Assembly: GCF_018406605.1 (NCBI RefSeq)
Contig: NZ_AP024545.1
Span: 1,860,001 to 1,924,000 of the forward strand
Reading direction: 5' to 3'
Length of the DNA: 64,000 nucleotides
DNA from: Noviluteimonas caseinilytica
GTDB lineage: Bacteria > Pseudomonadota > Gammaproteobacteria > Xanthomonadales > Xanthomonadaceae
The position numbers were made by a program, and so were the translations under genes. The notes beneath the pieces were generated by a model. That model did no database searches. It was given only the letters and a program-made list of their open reading frames with translations, and was not told the DNA's origin. Below, piece by piece: positions 7,508 to 15,328 of the stretch. Within the stretch, counting starts at the first letter, position 1. Each line of letters begins with the position of its first letter.

Positions 7508-7605
7508 CGGGCGATCCCCCTGCGTATGCTGCGATTGCTGGCGGATCATAGCGCCACGCCCACGGTTTGCATGAACGCGCGTCAATAAAACAAGGGGAAG
7601 TTCTG

Positions 7606-8202
7606 ATGATCGGCTTGTTGATCCTGCTTGCGCTTGTCGTCGTCGTCGGCTTCTGGGTCATGGGGATGTACAACGGGCTGGTCACCGCCCGGAACGCCTT
7701 CAAGAATGCGTTCGCGCAGATCGACGTGCAGCTGCAGCGCCGCTTCGACCTCATCCCGAACCTGGTCGAGACCGTGAAGGGCTACATGGCGCACGAGCGC
7801 GGCACGCTGGAAGAGGTGATCGCCGCGCGCGGCGCCGCGATGGCGGGCCTGTCCGCCGCGAAGGCCAGCCCGGGCGATCCGTCCGCGATGGCCGAGCTGG
7901 CCAACTCGCAGGGCGTCCTGAATGGCGCACTGGGTCGCCTGATGGCGGTGGCCGAGGCCTATCCGGACCTCAAGGCCAACCAGAACATGATGCAGCTCAC
8001 CGAGGAGCTGACGTCCACCGAAAACAAGGTGGCGTTCGCGCGCCAGGCCTTCAACGATTCGGTGATGACGTACAACAACCGGCGCGAGACCTTCCCGTCC
8101 TCCATCTTCGCGGGCATGTTCAATTTCCTGCCGGCCGCCTTGCTCGAGATCCCGGCGGAGCAGCAGGCGCAGGTGCGCGCCGCGCCGAAAGTGCAGTTCT
8201 GA
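7606..8202 (+). CDS. lemA: LemA family protein
   Basis: A 198-residue LemA protein. It has one N-terminal membrane helix (about residues 2-22) and then the four-helix domain with YNGLVTARNAFKNAFAQIDV, QLQRRFDLIPNLVETVKGYM, TENKVAFARQAFNDSVMTYN and RRETFPSSIFAGMF. The cellular role of LemA is poorly understood; it is repeatedly found next to membrane zinc proteases of the M48/HtpX type, as here with the next gene 55 bases downstream. AAGGGG (7592-7597) is the ribosome-binding site and fixes the ATG at 7606. Confidence 0.95.
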   Translation: MIGLLILLALVVVVGFWVMGMYNGLVTARNAFKNAFAQIDVQLQRRFDLIPNLVETVKGYMAHERGTLEEVIAARGAAMAGLSAAKASPGDPSAMAELANSQGVLNGALGRLMAVAEAYPDLKANQNMMQLTEELTSTENKVAFARQAFNDSVMTYNNRRETFPSSIFAGMFNFLPAALLEIPAEQQAQVRAAPKVQF

Positions 8203-8257
8203 TCGAACGACGCCGCGCCCGGCGTGAGGCCGGGCGCGCGCCGATGGGGACCTTCGC

Positions 8258-10183
8258 ATGAATTTCTTCGAACGCCAGGCAGCCGCGCGGCGGAGTTCCT
8301 CGCGCCTCGTGCTCCTGTTCGCGCTGGCGGTGGCCGGCATGGTGCTCGCGGTGGATGGCGCGGCGTGGCTCGTGTTCGGCAGCAGCGGCGCCGATCCGGG
8401 CGAGACCGGCGCGTTGCTCGCGTTCACCACGCTGCTCACGATCGGCATCGTCGGGCTGGGATCGCTGTACCGCATCGCCTCGCTGCGCGGCGGCGGCGAA
8501 CCGGTCGCGCAGCAGATGGGCGGCACGCCCGTCGCGGCCGACACCACCGACTTCAGCATGCGCCGCCTGCGCAACGTGGTCGAGGAAATCGCGATCGCCT
8601 CCGGCGTGCCGGTGCCGAAGATCTACGTGCTCGAAGAAGAGTCGGCGATCAACGCGTTCGCCGCGGGTTATTCGCCGTCGGACGCGGTCATCGCGGTCAC
8701 GCGCGGCGCGCTCGACAAGTTGAACCGCGACGAGTTGCAGGGTGTCATCGCGCACGAGTTCAGCCACATCCTCAACGGCGACATGCGGCTGAACATCCGC
8801 CTGATGGGTGTGCTGTTCGGCATCCTGATGATGGGGATCATCGGCCGGAAGATCCTGGTGAACGCGCGCTACGGCGGGCGCAACAACAAGGGCGCGGGCG
8901 TGATCATGATCGCGGCGCTCATCGCGATCGTGGTGGGCTACGTCGGCGTGTTCTTCGGCCGCATGATCAAGGCCGGCGTCGCGCGCCAGCGCGAAACGCT
9001 GGCCGACGCGTCGGCGGTGCAGTTCACGCGGCAGACCACCGGCCTGGCCGGCGCGCTGAAGAAGATCGGCGGGCTCGATGAAGGCTCGCGCCTCACCGCC
9101 AGCCAGAACACGGAAGAAGTGAGCCACATGCTGTTCGGCGAAGGCCTCGACTTCTCGGGCCTGTTCGCCACGCATCCGCCGCTGCTCGAACGCATCCAGG
9201 CGCTGGAGCCGCAGTTCCGCGCCGACCAGCTGGAGGCGCTGCAACGCAAGTGGCTCGACACGCCGCCGGACGGGCTGGAAGAAGACGTGCAGCTCGGCCT
9301 CGTGTCGCCGAAGGACGGCACGTTGCCATCGCCCACCGCGCAATTCGCGGTGACGCCACCGATGGTGGTCGCGCAGGTCGCGCAGCCGTCGCCGGACGAC
9401 TACAAGCGCGCCGATGCGATCGCCGAACGCATCCCCGACGCCGTGCGCACGCTGGCCGGGCAACGCGATGCGGTGATGCCGTTGCTGCTCGGCTTGCTGC
9501 TCGACGAAGACCAGCAGGTGGCGTCGCTGCAGCGCGAGGAGATCGCCGCGCGCCTCGGCATGGCGATGTCGGAACATGCGCGCCAGTTGCGCAACGACCA
9601 CCTGGCGACGCTGCACCCGGCGCTGCGCCTGCCCTTGGCTTCCATCGCATTCCCCGTGCTGCGCCTGCGCCCGCGCCCGGAACTCGACACCTTCCTCGAC
9701 ACGGTGCACGCGATCGTCCACGCAGACGGCCGCGTGTCGTTGTTCGAATACTGCCTCGGCCGCCTGCTGCAGGTGCAGGTACGCGAATCGCTCGATCCCT
9801 CGCGCCATGCGCGCTTCGGCCGCACGCCGCTCGCGCTGGTGCGCAGCGAGATTTCCACGCTGCTGTGCGTCGTCGCGCAGTGCGGGCACGAAGACCCGGA
9901 GATGGCCAAGCGCGCCTACCTCACCGGCATCCAGCGCGTGTTGCCCAGCGACCACCTGCCGTACCTGGCGCGGCCGCAGGGCGCGCTGGCGCTGGAGGAA
10001 ACGTGGGGGCCGCTCGACGGGCTGGATCCGCTCGCCAAGCAATCGCTGGTGGAAGGCATCACCGCGACGATCGGCCACGACAACCAGGTGACGGTGGGCG
10101 AGGCGGAACTGCTGCGCACGATCTGCGCCGCCCTGCATTGCCCGTTGCCGCCGATGCTGGAAACCGCGCCCCGCGCGCGCTGA
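8258..10183 (+). CDS. M48 membrane metalloprotease with a large C-terminal extension
   Basis: A 641-residue membrane protein. Two N-terminal hydrophobic segments (about 18-40 and 53-72) precede the M48 domain. The zinc motif is HEFSH at 166-170, and RETLADASAVQF supplies the probable third ligand. Two more hydrophobic segments lie between them (about 180-195 and 213-235). HtpX is about 290 residues, so about 300 residues here (from about 335) are extra. They are soluble, Leu-rich and helical, with stretches such as LDTVHAIVHADGRVSLFEY that recall acidic TerB-like modules, but I cannot assign them. Pairing with LemA suggests a shared envelope-protein-quality role. Confidence 0.9.
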   Translation: MNFFERQAAARRSSSRLVLLFALAVAGMVLAVDGAAWLVFGSSGADPGETGALLAFTTLLTIGIVGLGSLYRIASLRGGGEPVAQQMGGTPVAADTTDFSMRRLRNVVEEIAIASGVPVPKIYVLEEESAINAFAAGYSPSDAVIAVTRGALDKLNRDELQGVIAHEFSHILNGDMRLNIRLMGVLFGILMMGIIGRKILVNARYGGRNNKGAGVIMIAALIAIVVGYVGVFFGRMIKAGVARQRETLADASAVQFTRQTTGLAGALKKIGGLDEGSRLTASQNTEEVSHMLFGEGLDFSGLFATHPPLLERIQALEPQFRADQLEALQRKWLDTPPDGLEEDVQLGLVSPKDGTLPSPTAQFAVTPPMVVAQVAQPSPDDYKRADAIAERIPDAVRTLAGQRDAVMPLLLGLLLDEDQQVASLQREEIAARLGMAMSEHARQLRNDHLATLHPALRLPLASIAFPVLRLRPRPELDTFLDTVHAIVHADGRVSLFEYCLGRLLQVQVRESLDPSRHARFGRTPLALVRSEISTLLCVVAQCGHEDPEMAKRAYLTGIQRVLPSDHLPYLARPQGALALEETWGPLDGLDPLAKQSLVEGITATIGHDNQVTVGEAELLRTICAALHCPLPPMLETAPRAR

Positions 10184-10198
10184 CCCGGCGGCCGCGGA

Positions 10199-11785
10199 TC
10201 AGCGTCCGCGGATCAGGTCGGATGCGCGCTCGGCGATCATCATCGTCGGCGCGTTGGTGTTGCCGCCGATCAGCGTGGGCATCACCGAGGCATCGATCAC
10301 GCGCAGGCCTTCGACGCCACGCACGCGCAGGTCGTTGTCGACCACCGACGCCGCGTCGCTGCCCATCCGGCACGTGCCGACCGGGTGGTACACGGTCTCG
10401 GCCTTCGCGCGGATGAAGTCCGCGAGTTCGGCGTCCGACAGGTCGTTGCGCGCGGGGAAGATCGGCGCGCCGCGATAGGGATCGAAGGCCTTCTGCGCGA
10501 ACAGCGTGCGCGAGACTTTCGCGCACTCCACCATCATCCGCAGGTCGAAGCCTTCCGCGTCGCTCAGGTAATTCGCTTCGATGCGCGGCTTGTCGCCGGC
10601 GCGGTTGCTGGCGAGCGCGATGCGGCCGCGGCTCCGCGGGCGCAGGAAGCAGGCGTGCAGCGTGTAGCCGTCGCCGCGCAGGCGATGGCGGCCGTGGTCG
10701 TCGAGCATCGCGGGGACGAAGTGGAACTGGATGTCGGGGCGATCGTCCGGCGCGAGCGCCGAGCGCACGAACCCGCCGCCCTCGGCGATGTTGCTGCTGC
10801 CGGGGCCGCTGTGGCCGCGCAGGTAGTAGTCGAACGCGATCTTGAGGTCGCCCACGCGGTCGTAGGTGATCGGCTGCGTGGAATGCTGCAGCGAGCAGAT
10901 GTCGAGATGGTCCTGCAGGTTCGCGCCGACGTTGGGTGCATCGTGCACGACGTCGATCTTGAGGCGACGCAACGCATCCGCCGGCCCGACGCCCGACAAC
11001 ATCAGCAGTTGCGGCGAATTGATCGCACCGCCGCTCAGCAACACCTCCCGCGTCGCCTCGTAATGGAACGCCTGCCCGCGCACGACGCAGGTCACGCCGT
11101 CGGCGCGCCCCTTGTCGAAGGTGATGCGGCTGACCATCGCATCGGTGCGCACGACGAGGTTGGGCCGCGAGCGTGCGGGATTGAGGTAGGCCACCGACGC
11201 CGAACACCGCGCGCCGTCCTTCTGCGTCACCTGGTACAGGCCGACGCCTTCCTGGCGCGGGCCGTTGAAATCGTCGTTGCGCGCATAGCCCGCCTGCACG
11301 CCCGCTTCGATGAACGCTTCGGACAGCGGGTTCACGTAACGCAGGTCCGACACCGACAACGGACCATCGCCGCCATGCAAAGCATCCGCGCCGCGCGTGT
11401 TGCCTTCGTTGCGCCGGAAGTAGGGCAGCACCGCGTCCCACGACCAGCCGGTCGCGCCCTGCGCGGCCCAGTCGTCGTAGTCGCGCGCATGGCCGCGGAT
11501 GTAGCACATCGCGTTGATCGAACTGGAGCCGCCGAGCACCTTGCCGCGCGGCCACCACAGGGTGCGGTTGTCGAGGTGTGGTTCCGGCGCGGTGTCGTAG
11601 TCCCAGTTCACGCCCTTCTTGCCGACCAGCTTGGCCAGGCCCGCGGGCATGTGGATGAAGGGATGCCAGTCGCGCGGGCCGGCTTCGAGCAACAGCACGC
11701 GCACGTGCGGGTCTTCGGAAAGGCGGTTGGCGAGCACGCAGCCGGCGGAGCCGGCGCCGATGATGATGTAGTCGAACGCGTGCAC
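10199..11785 (-). CDS. GMC-family FAD-dependent oxidoreductase (choline dehydrogenase-like)
   Basis: A 528-residue GMC oxidoreductase. The FAD-binding N-terminus is FDYIIIGAGSAGCVLANRL. The GMC signatures KVLGGSSSINAMCYIRGHA and LLSGGAINSPQLLMLSGVGP follow, and the C-terminus has the catalytic-site VYHPVGTCRMGSD and IGGNTNAPTMMIAERASDLI. The size equals choline/alcohol dehydrogenases, but no betaine gene is nearby, so the alcohol substrate is unknown. The start is probably the GTG at 11785 (VHAFDYIII), since no ATG occurs close upstream in frame. The gene is divergent from the transporter gene across about 130 bases. Confidence 0.9.
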   Translation of the reverse strand: MHAFDYIIIGAGSAGCVLANRLSEDPHVRVLLLEAGPRDWHPFIHMPAGLAKLVGKKGVNWDYDTAPEPHLDNRTLWWPRGKVLGGSSSINAMCYIRGHARDYDDWAAQGATGWSWDAVLPYFRRNEGNTRGADALHGGDGPLSVSDLRYVNPLSEAFIEAGVQAGYARNDDFNGPRQEGVGLYQVTQKDGARCSASVAYLNPARSRPNLVVRTDAMVSRITFDKGRADGVTCVVRGQAFHYEATREVLLSGGAINSPQLLMLSGVGPADALRRLKIDVVHDAPNVGANLQDHLDICSLQHSTQPITYDRVGDLKIAFDYYLRGHSGPGSSNIAEGGGFVRSALAPDDRPDIQFHFVPAMLDDHGRHRLRGDGYTLHACFLRPRSRGRIALASNRAGDKPRIEANYLSDAEGFDLRMMVECAKVSRTLFAQKAFDPYRGAPIFPARNDLSDAELADFIRAKAETVYHPVGTCRMGSDAASVVDNDLRVRGVEGLRVIDASVMPTLIGGNTNAPTMMIAERASDLIRGR

Positions 11786-11914
11786 GGTGGATCCCGGGAC
11801 AAGGCTGCGCGACGGTAGGCCGCGGGGATGGAGCAAGTACTCCAGGCATGGTAGCCATCCCCGCGACCTTTGGGCTAACGTGCCCCGGCACCCGCGCAGC
11901 CCCCACGGAAACCC

Positions 11915-13297
11915 ATGGCGCCAACGGATCCCCGCGAAACGGATGGCGGCGCGCGCGCGTCGCGCGTCCGGGTGCGCCTGGTGGACCAGCCCGCGGCGCT
12001 GTGGTGGTCGCTGCTCTACTTCTTCAGCCTGCTGTGCGGCTACTACGTGCTGCGCCCCGTGCGCGATGCGATGGGCTCGTCGGGCGATGCGCTCACCGTG
12101 TTCCCGCGTTCGTGGGTGGCCTGGGCCACCGCGCGCGGCTGGGACATCACCGACTTCACGCTGCAGATCCTGTTCACGGGCACCTTCCTCGGGATGCTGT
12201 TGCTGCAGCCGTTGTACGGCGCGCTCGTGGCGCGCTTCCCGCGGCGCGTGTTCCTGCCGGTGGTGTACCTGGTCTTCATCGCGTGCCTGCTCACGTTCTA
12301 CGTCGCGTTCCACCAGGCGTGGCCGGGGCGGGGCGTGGCGTTCTTCGTGTGGACGGCGGTGTTCAACCTGTTCGCGGTGAGCGTGTTCTGGAGCTTCATG
12401 GCGGACGTGTTCGACGATGCGCACGCCAAGCAGGTGTACGGCTACATCGGCGCGGGCGGCACGATCGGCGCGCTGGTGGGCCCGGTCATCACGCTGCACC
12501 TGGCGCAGCGCATCGGCGTGGGCAACCTGCTGCTCGTGTCGGCCGGGTTCCTGTGCGTGTGCCTGCTGTGCATCCTGCAGCTGCGTCCGTGGGCGATCCT
12601 GCGCGAACGCGCGCGCGGCGAAGCGAGCGGCGAACAGGCGATGGGCGGCTCGATCTGGGCGGGCCTGCGCCTGGTCGCGCGCGAACCGCTGCTGCGCGCA
12701 CTTGCCATCCTGATGTTCTTCGGCGTCGGCGTGGGCACGCTGCTCTACAACGAGCAGGCCGCGATCACGCGCCATGCCTTCACGGACGATGCGGCGCGCA
12801 CGGCGTTCTACGCCAACATCGACCTGGCCATCAACGGCCTGGCGATCGTCATCCAGTTGTTCGTCACGCGGTGGCTGTTGCGCACGCACGGCGTGGCGCC
12901 GGCGTTGCTGATTCCCGCGTTCGCGGTGCTGGCGGGGTTCTCGATCCTGGCGGCCTCGCCGTTCCCGATGATGGTCGCGATCGTGCAGGTGGTCACCCGC
13001 GCGGGCGAGTTCTCGCTGGGCAAGCCGGCGCGCGAGACGATCTACACGCGCGTGCCCCGCGAATGGCGTTACAAAGGCAAGGCCGTGATCGACACGTTCG
13101 TGTACCGCGGCGGCGACCTCAGCTTTGCGTGGGTGCACAAGGGGCTGTCGCTGTTCGGTTCGCACATCGTGTTCCTGGGCGGCGTCGGCATCGCCGGCGC
13201 CATGACCTTCGGCGCATGGCGCGTCATCCGCGCCCAGCGCACGCTGCCTGGCGACGCGTCGCGCGCCGGCCCCACCACCGGAGATCCCGCCGCATGA
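11915..13297 (+). CDS. MFS / ATP-ADP-carrier-like membrane transporter
   Basis: A 460-residue integral membrane protein with about eleven to twelve hydrophobic segments. The first helix, WWSLLYFFSLLCGYYVLRPV followed by RDAMG, is characteristic of bacterial members related to nucleotide (NTP/NDP) translocases, a branch of the MFS-like fold. Similar proteins in free-living proteobacteria have no proven substrate, so I do not claim ATP exchange. The stop codon overlaps the next start (ATGA at 13294-13297), so it is translationally coupled to the epimerase-like gene. Confidence 0.8.
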   Translation: MAPTDPRETDGGARASRVRVRLVDQPAALWWSLLYFFSLLCGYYVLRPVRDAMGSSGDALTVFPRSWVAWATARGWDITDFTLQILFTGTFLGMLLLQPLYGALVARFPRRVFLPVVYLVFIACLLTFYVAFHQAWPGRGVAFFVWTAVFNLFAVSVFWSFMADVFDDAHAKQVYGYIGAGGTIGALVGPVITLHLAQRIGVGNLLLVSAGFLCVCLLCILQLRPWAILRERARGEASGEQAMGGSIWAGLRLVAREPLLRALAILMFFGVGVGTLLYNEQAAITRHAFTDDAARTAFYANIDLAINGLAIVIQLFVTRWLLRTHGVAPALLIPAFAVLAGFSILAASPFPMMVAIVQVVTRAGEFSLGKPARETIYTRVPREWRYKGKAVIDTFVYRGGDLSFAWVHKGLSLFGSHIVFLGGVGIAGAMTFGAWRVIRAQRTLPGDASRAGPTTGDPAA

Positions 13298-14514
13298 CCA
13301 ACCGCCGCGCATTCCTCAAAGCCTCGCTCGCCACCGCCGGCCTCGCCGCGCTGCCCGCGTTCGCACGCAAGCCGAAGGCGCCGGAGCCGCGCAAGCCCGG
13401 CGATCCGATGACCATCCTCGTCATGGGCGGCACGGGTTTCCTCGGCCCGCACTTCGTCGAAGCCGCGCGCGCGAAGGGCCACAAGCTCACGCTGTTCAAC
13501 CGCGGCAAGACCAATCCCACGCGCTTCAGCGGCGAGGAATTCAAGGACATCGAACAACTGCACGGCGACCGCAAGACCGACATGAAAGCCTTGTCGGGCC
13601 GGCGCAAGTGGGATGCGGTGCTGGACACGTCCGCGTACCTGCCCGCCGATGTCACGCGTTCGACGCAGCTGCTGGGCAAGCGCGTCGACCAGTACCTGCT
13701 GGTGTCGACGGTGTCGGTGTACGCGAAGATGGACACGCCGAACCAGGACGAAACCGCGCCGCTCGCGGTGCTCGCCAATCCGAACGTCACCGAAGTCACG
13801 GGCGACACGTATGGCGGTTTGAAGGCGCTGTGCGAGCAGGCCGCCAACAAGGAAATGCCCGGGCGCGTGACCATCGTGCGGCCCGGCCTGATCGTCGGGC
13901 CCGGCGACAACACGGATCGCTTCACGTACTGGCCGGCGCGCGCGGACCGCGGCGGCGAAATCCTCGGGCCCGGCAGCGCGTCGGACCCGACGCAGTTCAT
14001 CGATGTTCGCGACCTCGCCGCGTTCCTGCTCAAGGCGCTGGAAGACCAACGCTTCGGCACGTTCAACGCCGATGCGCCCGCGGGCAAGCTGACGATGGGC
14101 GAAGTCATCGCCACGGCGCAGCGCGTGTCCGGCAAGCCGTCGAAGGTGACGTGGGTGCCGGCGGACTTCCTCGACCAGCAACACGTCAGCGCGTGGCAGG
14201 ACATGCCGGTGTGGATCCCGCCGGTCGGGGAATACGCGGGCTTCGGGCGCGTGAGCAGCGCGAAGGCGCAGGCGGCGGGGCTCACGTACCGGCCGCTCGA
14301 GACGACCACCGCCGACACGCTGGCGTACTGGCACACGTTGCCGGAAGACCGCCGCGCCGCACCGAAGGCGGGGCTGTCGATGGTGCGCGAAGCCGAAGTG
14401 CTGCAGGCGTGGCACAAATCGCAGGCGCCGGCGCCGGTGAAGAAGGCGAAGCCCAAGGCGCCGGCGAAGAAGGGATCGTCGAAGAAGTCGTCGTCCAAGA
14501 AAAAGAAGCACTGA
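13294..14514 (+). CDS. Tat-exported NAD-dependent epimerase/dehydratase-like protein with Lys-rich tail
   Basis: A 406-residue extended short-chain dehydrogenase fold. The N-terminus MTNRRAFLKASLATAGLAAL is a twin-arginine signal (RRAFLK) ending in LPAFA, unusual for this family and implying export with bound cofactor. The nucleotide-binding glycine motif is VMGGTGFLGPHF (about residues 44-55). STVSVYAKMD and TYGGLKALCE carry the catalytic-site Ser/Tyr-x3-Lys region, with YGGLK as the Y-x3-K. The C-terminus is a low-complexity tail rich in Lys, Ser and Pro ending KKKKH, which could bind DNA, polyanions or membrane. It is coupled to the transporter upstream; a DUF1304 gene follows after 1 base. 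Confidence 0.82.
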   Translation: MTNRRAFLKASLATAGLAALPAFARKPKAPEPRKPGDPMTILVMGGTGFLGPHFVEAARAKGHKLTLFNRGKTNPTRFSGEEFKDIEQLHGDRKTDMKALSGRRKWDAVLDTSAYLPADVTRSTQLLGKRVDQYLLVSTVSVYAKMDTPNQDETAPLAVLANPNVTEVTGDTYGGLKALCEQAANKEMPGRVTIVRPGLIVGPGDNTDRFTYWPARADRGGEILGPGSASDPTQFIDVRDLAAFLLKALEDQRFGTFNADAPAGKLTMGEVIATAQRVSGKPSKVTWVPADFLDQQHVSAWQDMPVWIPPVGEYAGFGRVSSAKAQAAGLTYRPLETTTADTLAYWHTLPEDRRAAPKAGLSMVREAEVLQAWHKSQAPAPVKKAKPKAPAKKGSSKKSSSKKKKH

Positions 14515-14515
14515 C

Positions 14516-14866
14516 ATGTCGCTGCCCGCCATGGTCGTCGTCGCGCTCGTCGCGCTGCTGCACGGATGGTTCCTCGTGCTCGAGATGTTCCTGTGGACGA
14601 AGCCGGCGGGGTTGAAGACGTTCCGGCTCACGCCGGAATTCGCCGCGCAGTCGCGCACGCTGGCCGCGAACCAGGGGCTCTACAACGGCTTCCTCGCGGC
14701 GGGGCTGGTCTACGGACTGGCGATGCAGTCGCGCGAGATCGTGCTGCTGTTCCTGGTGTTCGTCATCGTGGCCGGTGCCTACGGCGCCGCGACGGTGAAC
14801 AAGCGCATCTTCTTCGTCCAGGCCTTCCCCGCGATCATCGCGTCGGTGCTGGTCGGCTGGCGCTAG
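14516..14866 (+). CDS. DUF1304-family small membrane protein
   Basis: A 116-residue protein with four predicted membrane segments (about residues 4-24, 52-70, 74-92, 98-114), characteristic of the DUF1304 family (LLHGWFLVLEMFLWTKP, NQGLYNGFLAAGL). Its function is unknown. It starts one base after the epimerase-like gene, so it is the third member of the transporter operon. Its end overlaps the convergent thioesterase gene by four bases. Confidence 0.85.
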   Translation: MSLPAMVVVALVALLHGWFLVLEMFLWTKPAGLKTFRLTPEFAAQSRTLAANQGLYNGFLAAGLVYGLAMQSREIVLLFLVFVIVAGAYGAATVNKRIFFVQAFPAIIASVLVGWR

Positions 14867-15324
14867 CGCTTCGGCGATACCCACATGGCGATGCGTGCGC
14901 GGAAGACGTCCGCGCCCTGCGGATCGCGCACCGACACGGTGACCGGCAGGTCGTAGCCCTGCGTGGATTCGACGGCGGCGATGTCCGGCGTGGCGACGGC
15001 GTGCATCGTGCCGTTCGCCTTGCCCAGGTACTCGACCTGCATGCCCTTCGGGATCCAGCGCATCGAGGCGGGGATCGTCGCGTCGGTCATCAGGCCACCC
15101 GCGAATTCGGCGAGGTTGCACAACGCGATCGCATGCACCGTGCCGATGTGGTTGGTCACCTTGCGGCGATGCGCGATCGACGCTTCGCAACGGCCCGGTC
15201 CGAGCACCGTGATGCGCGGTGCGATGCTGGCGAAGTAGGGCGCGCGCCAGCACACGGCGCGCGCGAACATCCAGTGGCCGCCAGGCCAGCGCGTGATCCG
15301 GCGGTAGAGTTGCAGCACCGACAT
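14863..15324 (-). CDS. Hot-dog-fold thioesterase (DUF4442-like)
   Basis: A 153-residue protein beginning MSVLQLYRRITRWPGGHWMF. The pattern ASIAHRRKVTNHIGTVHAIA followed by LCNLAEFAGGLMTDATIP is that of single-domain hot-dog thioesterases of the DUF4442/YiiD-C type. It begins 4 bases after the FadE gene on the same strand, so it is probably transcribed with it; an acyl-CoA thioesterase role in fatty-acid turnover is a reasonable inference. Confidence 0.82.
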   Translation of the reverse strand: MSVLQLYRRITRWPGGHWMFARAVCWRAPYFASIAPRITVLGPGRCEASIAHRRKVTNHIGTVHAIALCNLAEFAGGLMTDATIPASMRWIPKGMQVEYLGKANGTMHAVATPDIAAVESTQGYDLPVTVSVRDPQGADVFRARIAMWVSPKR

Positions 15325-15328
15325 GCGG

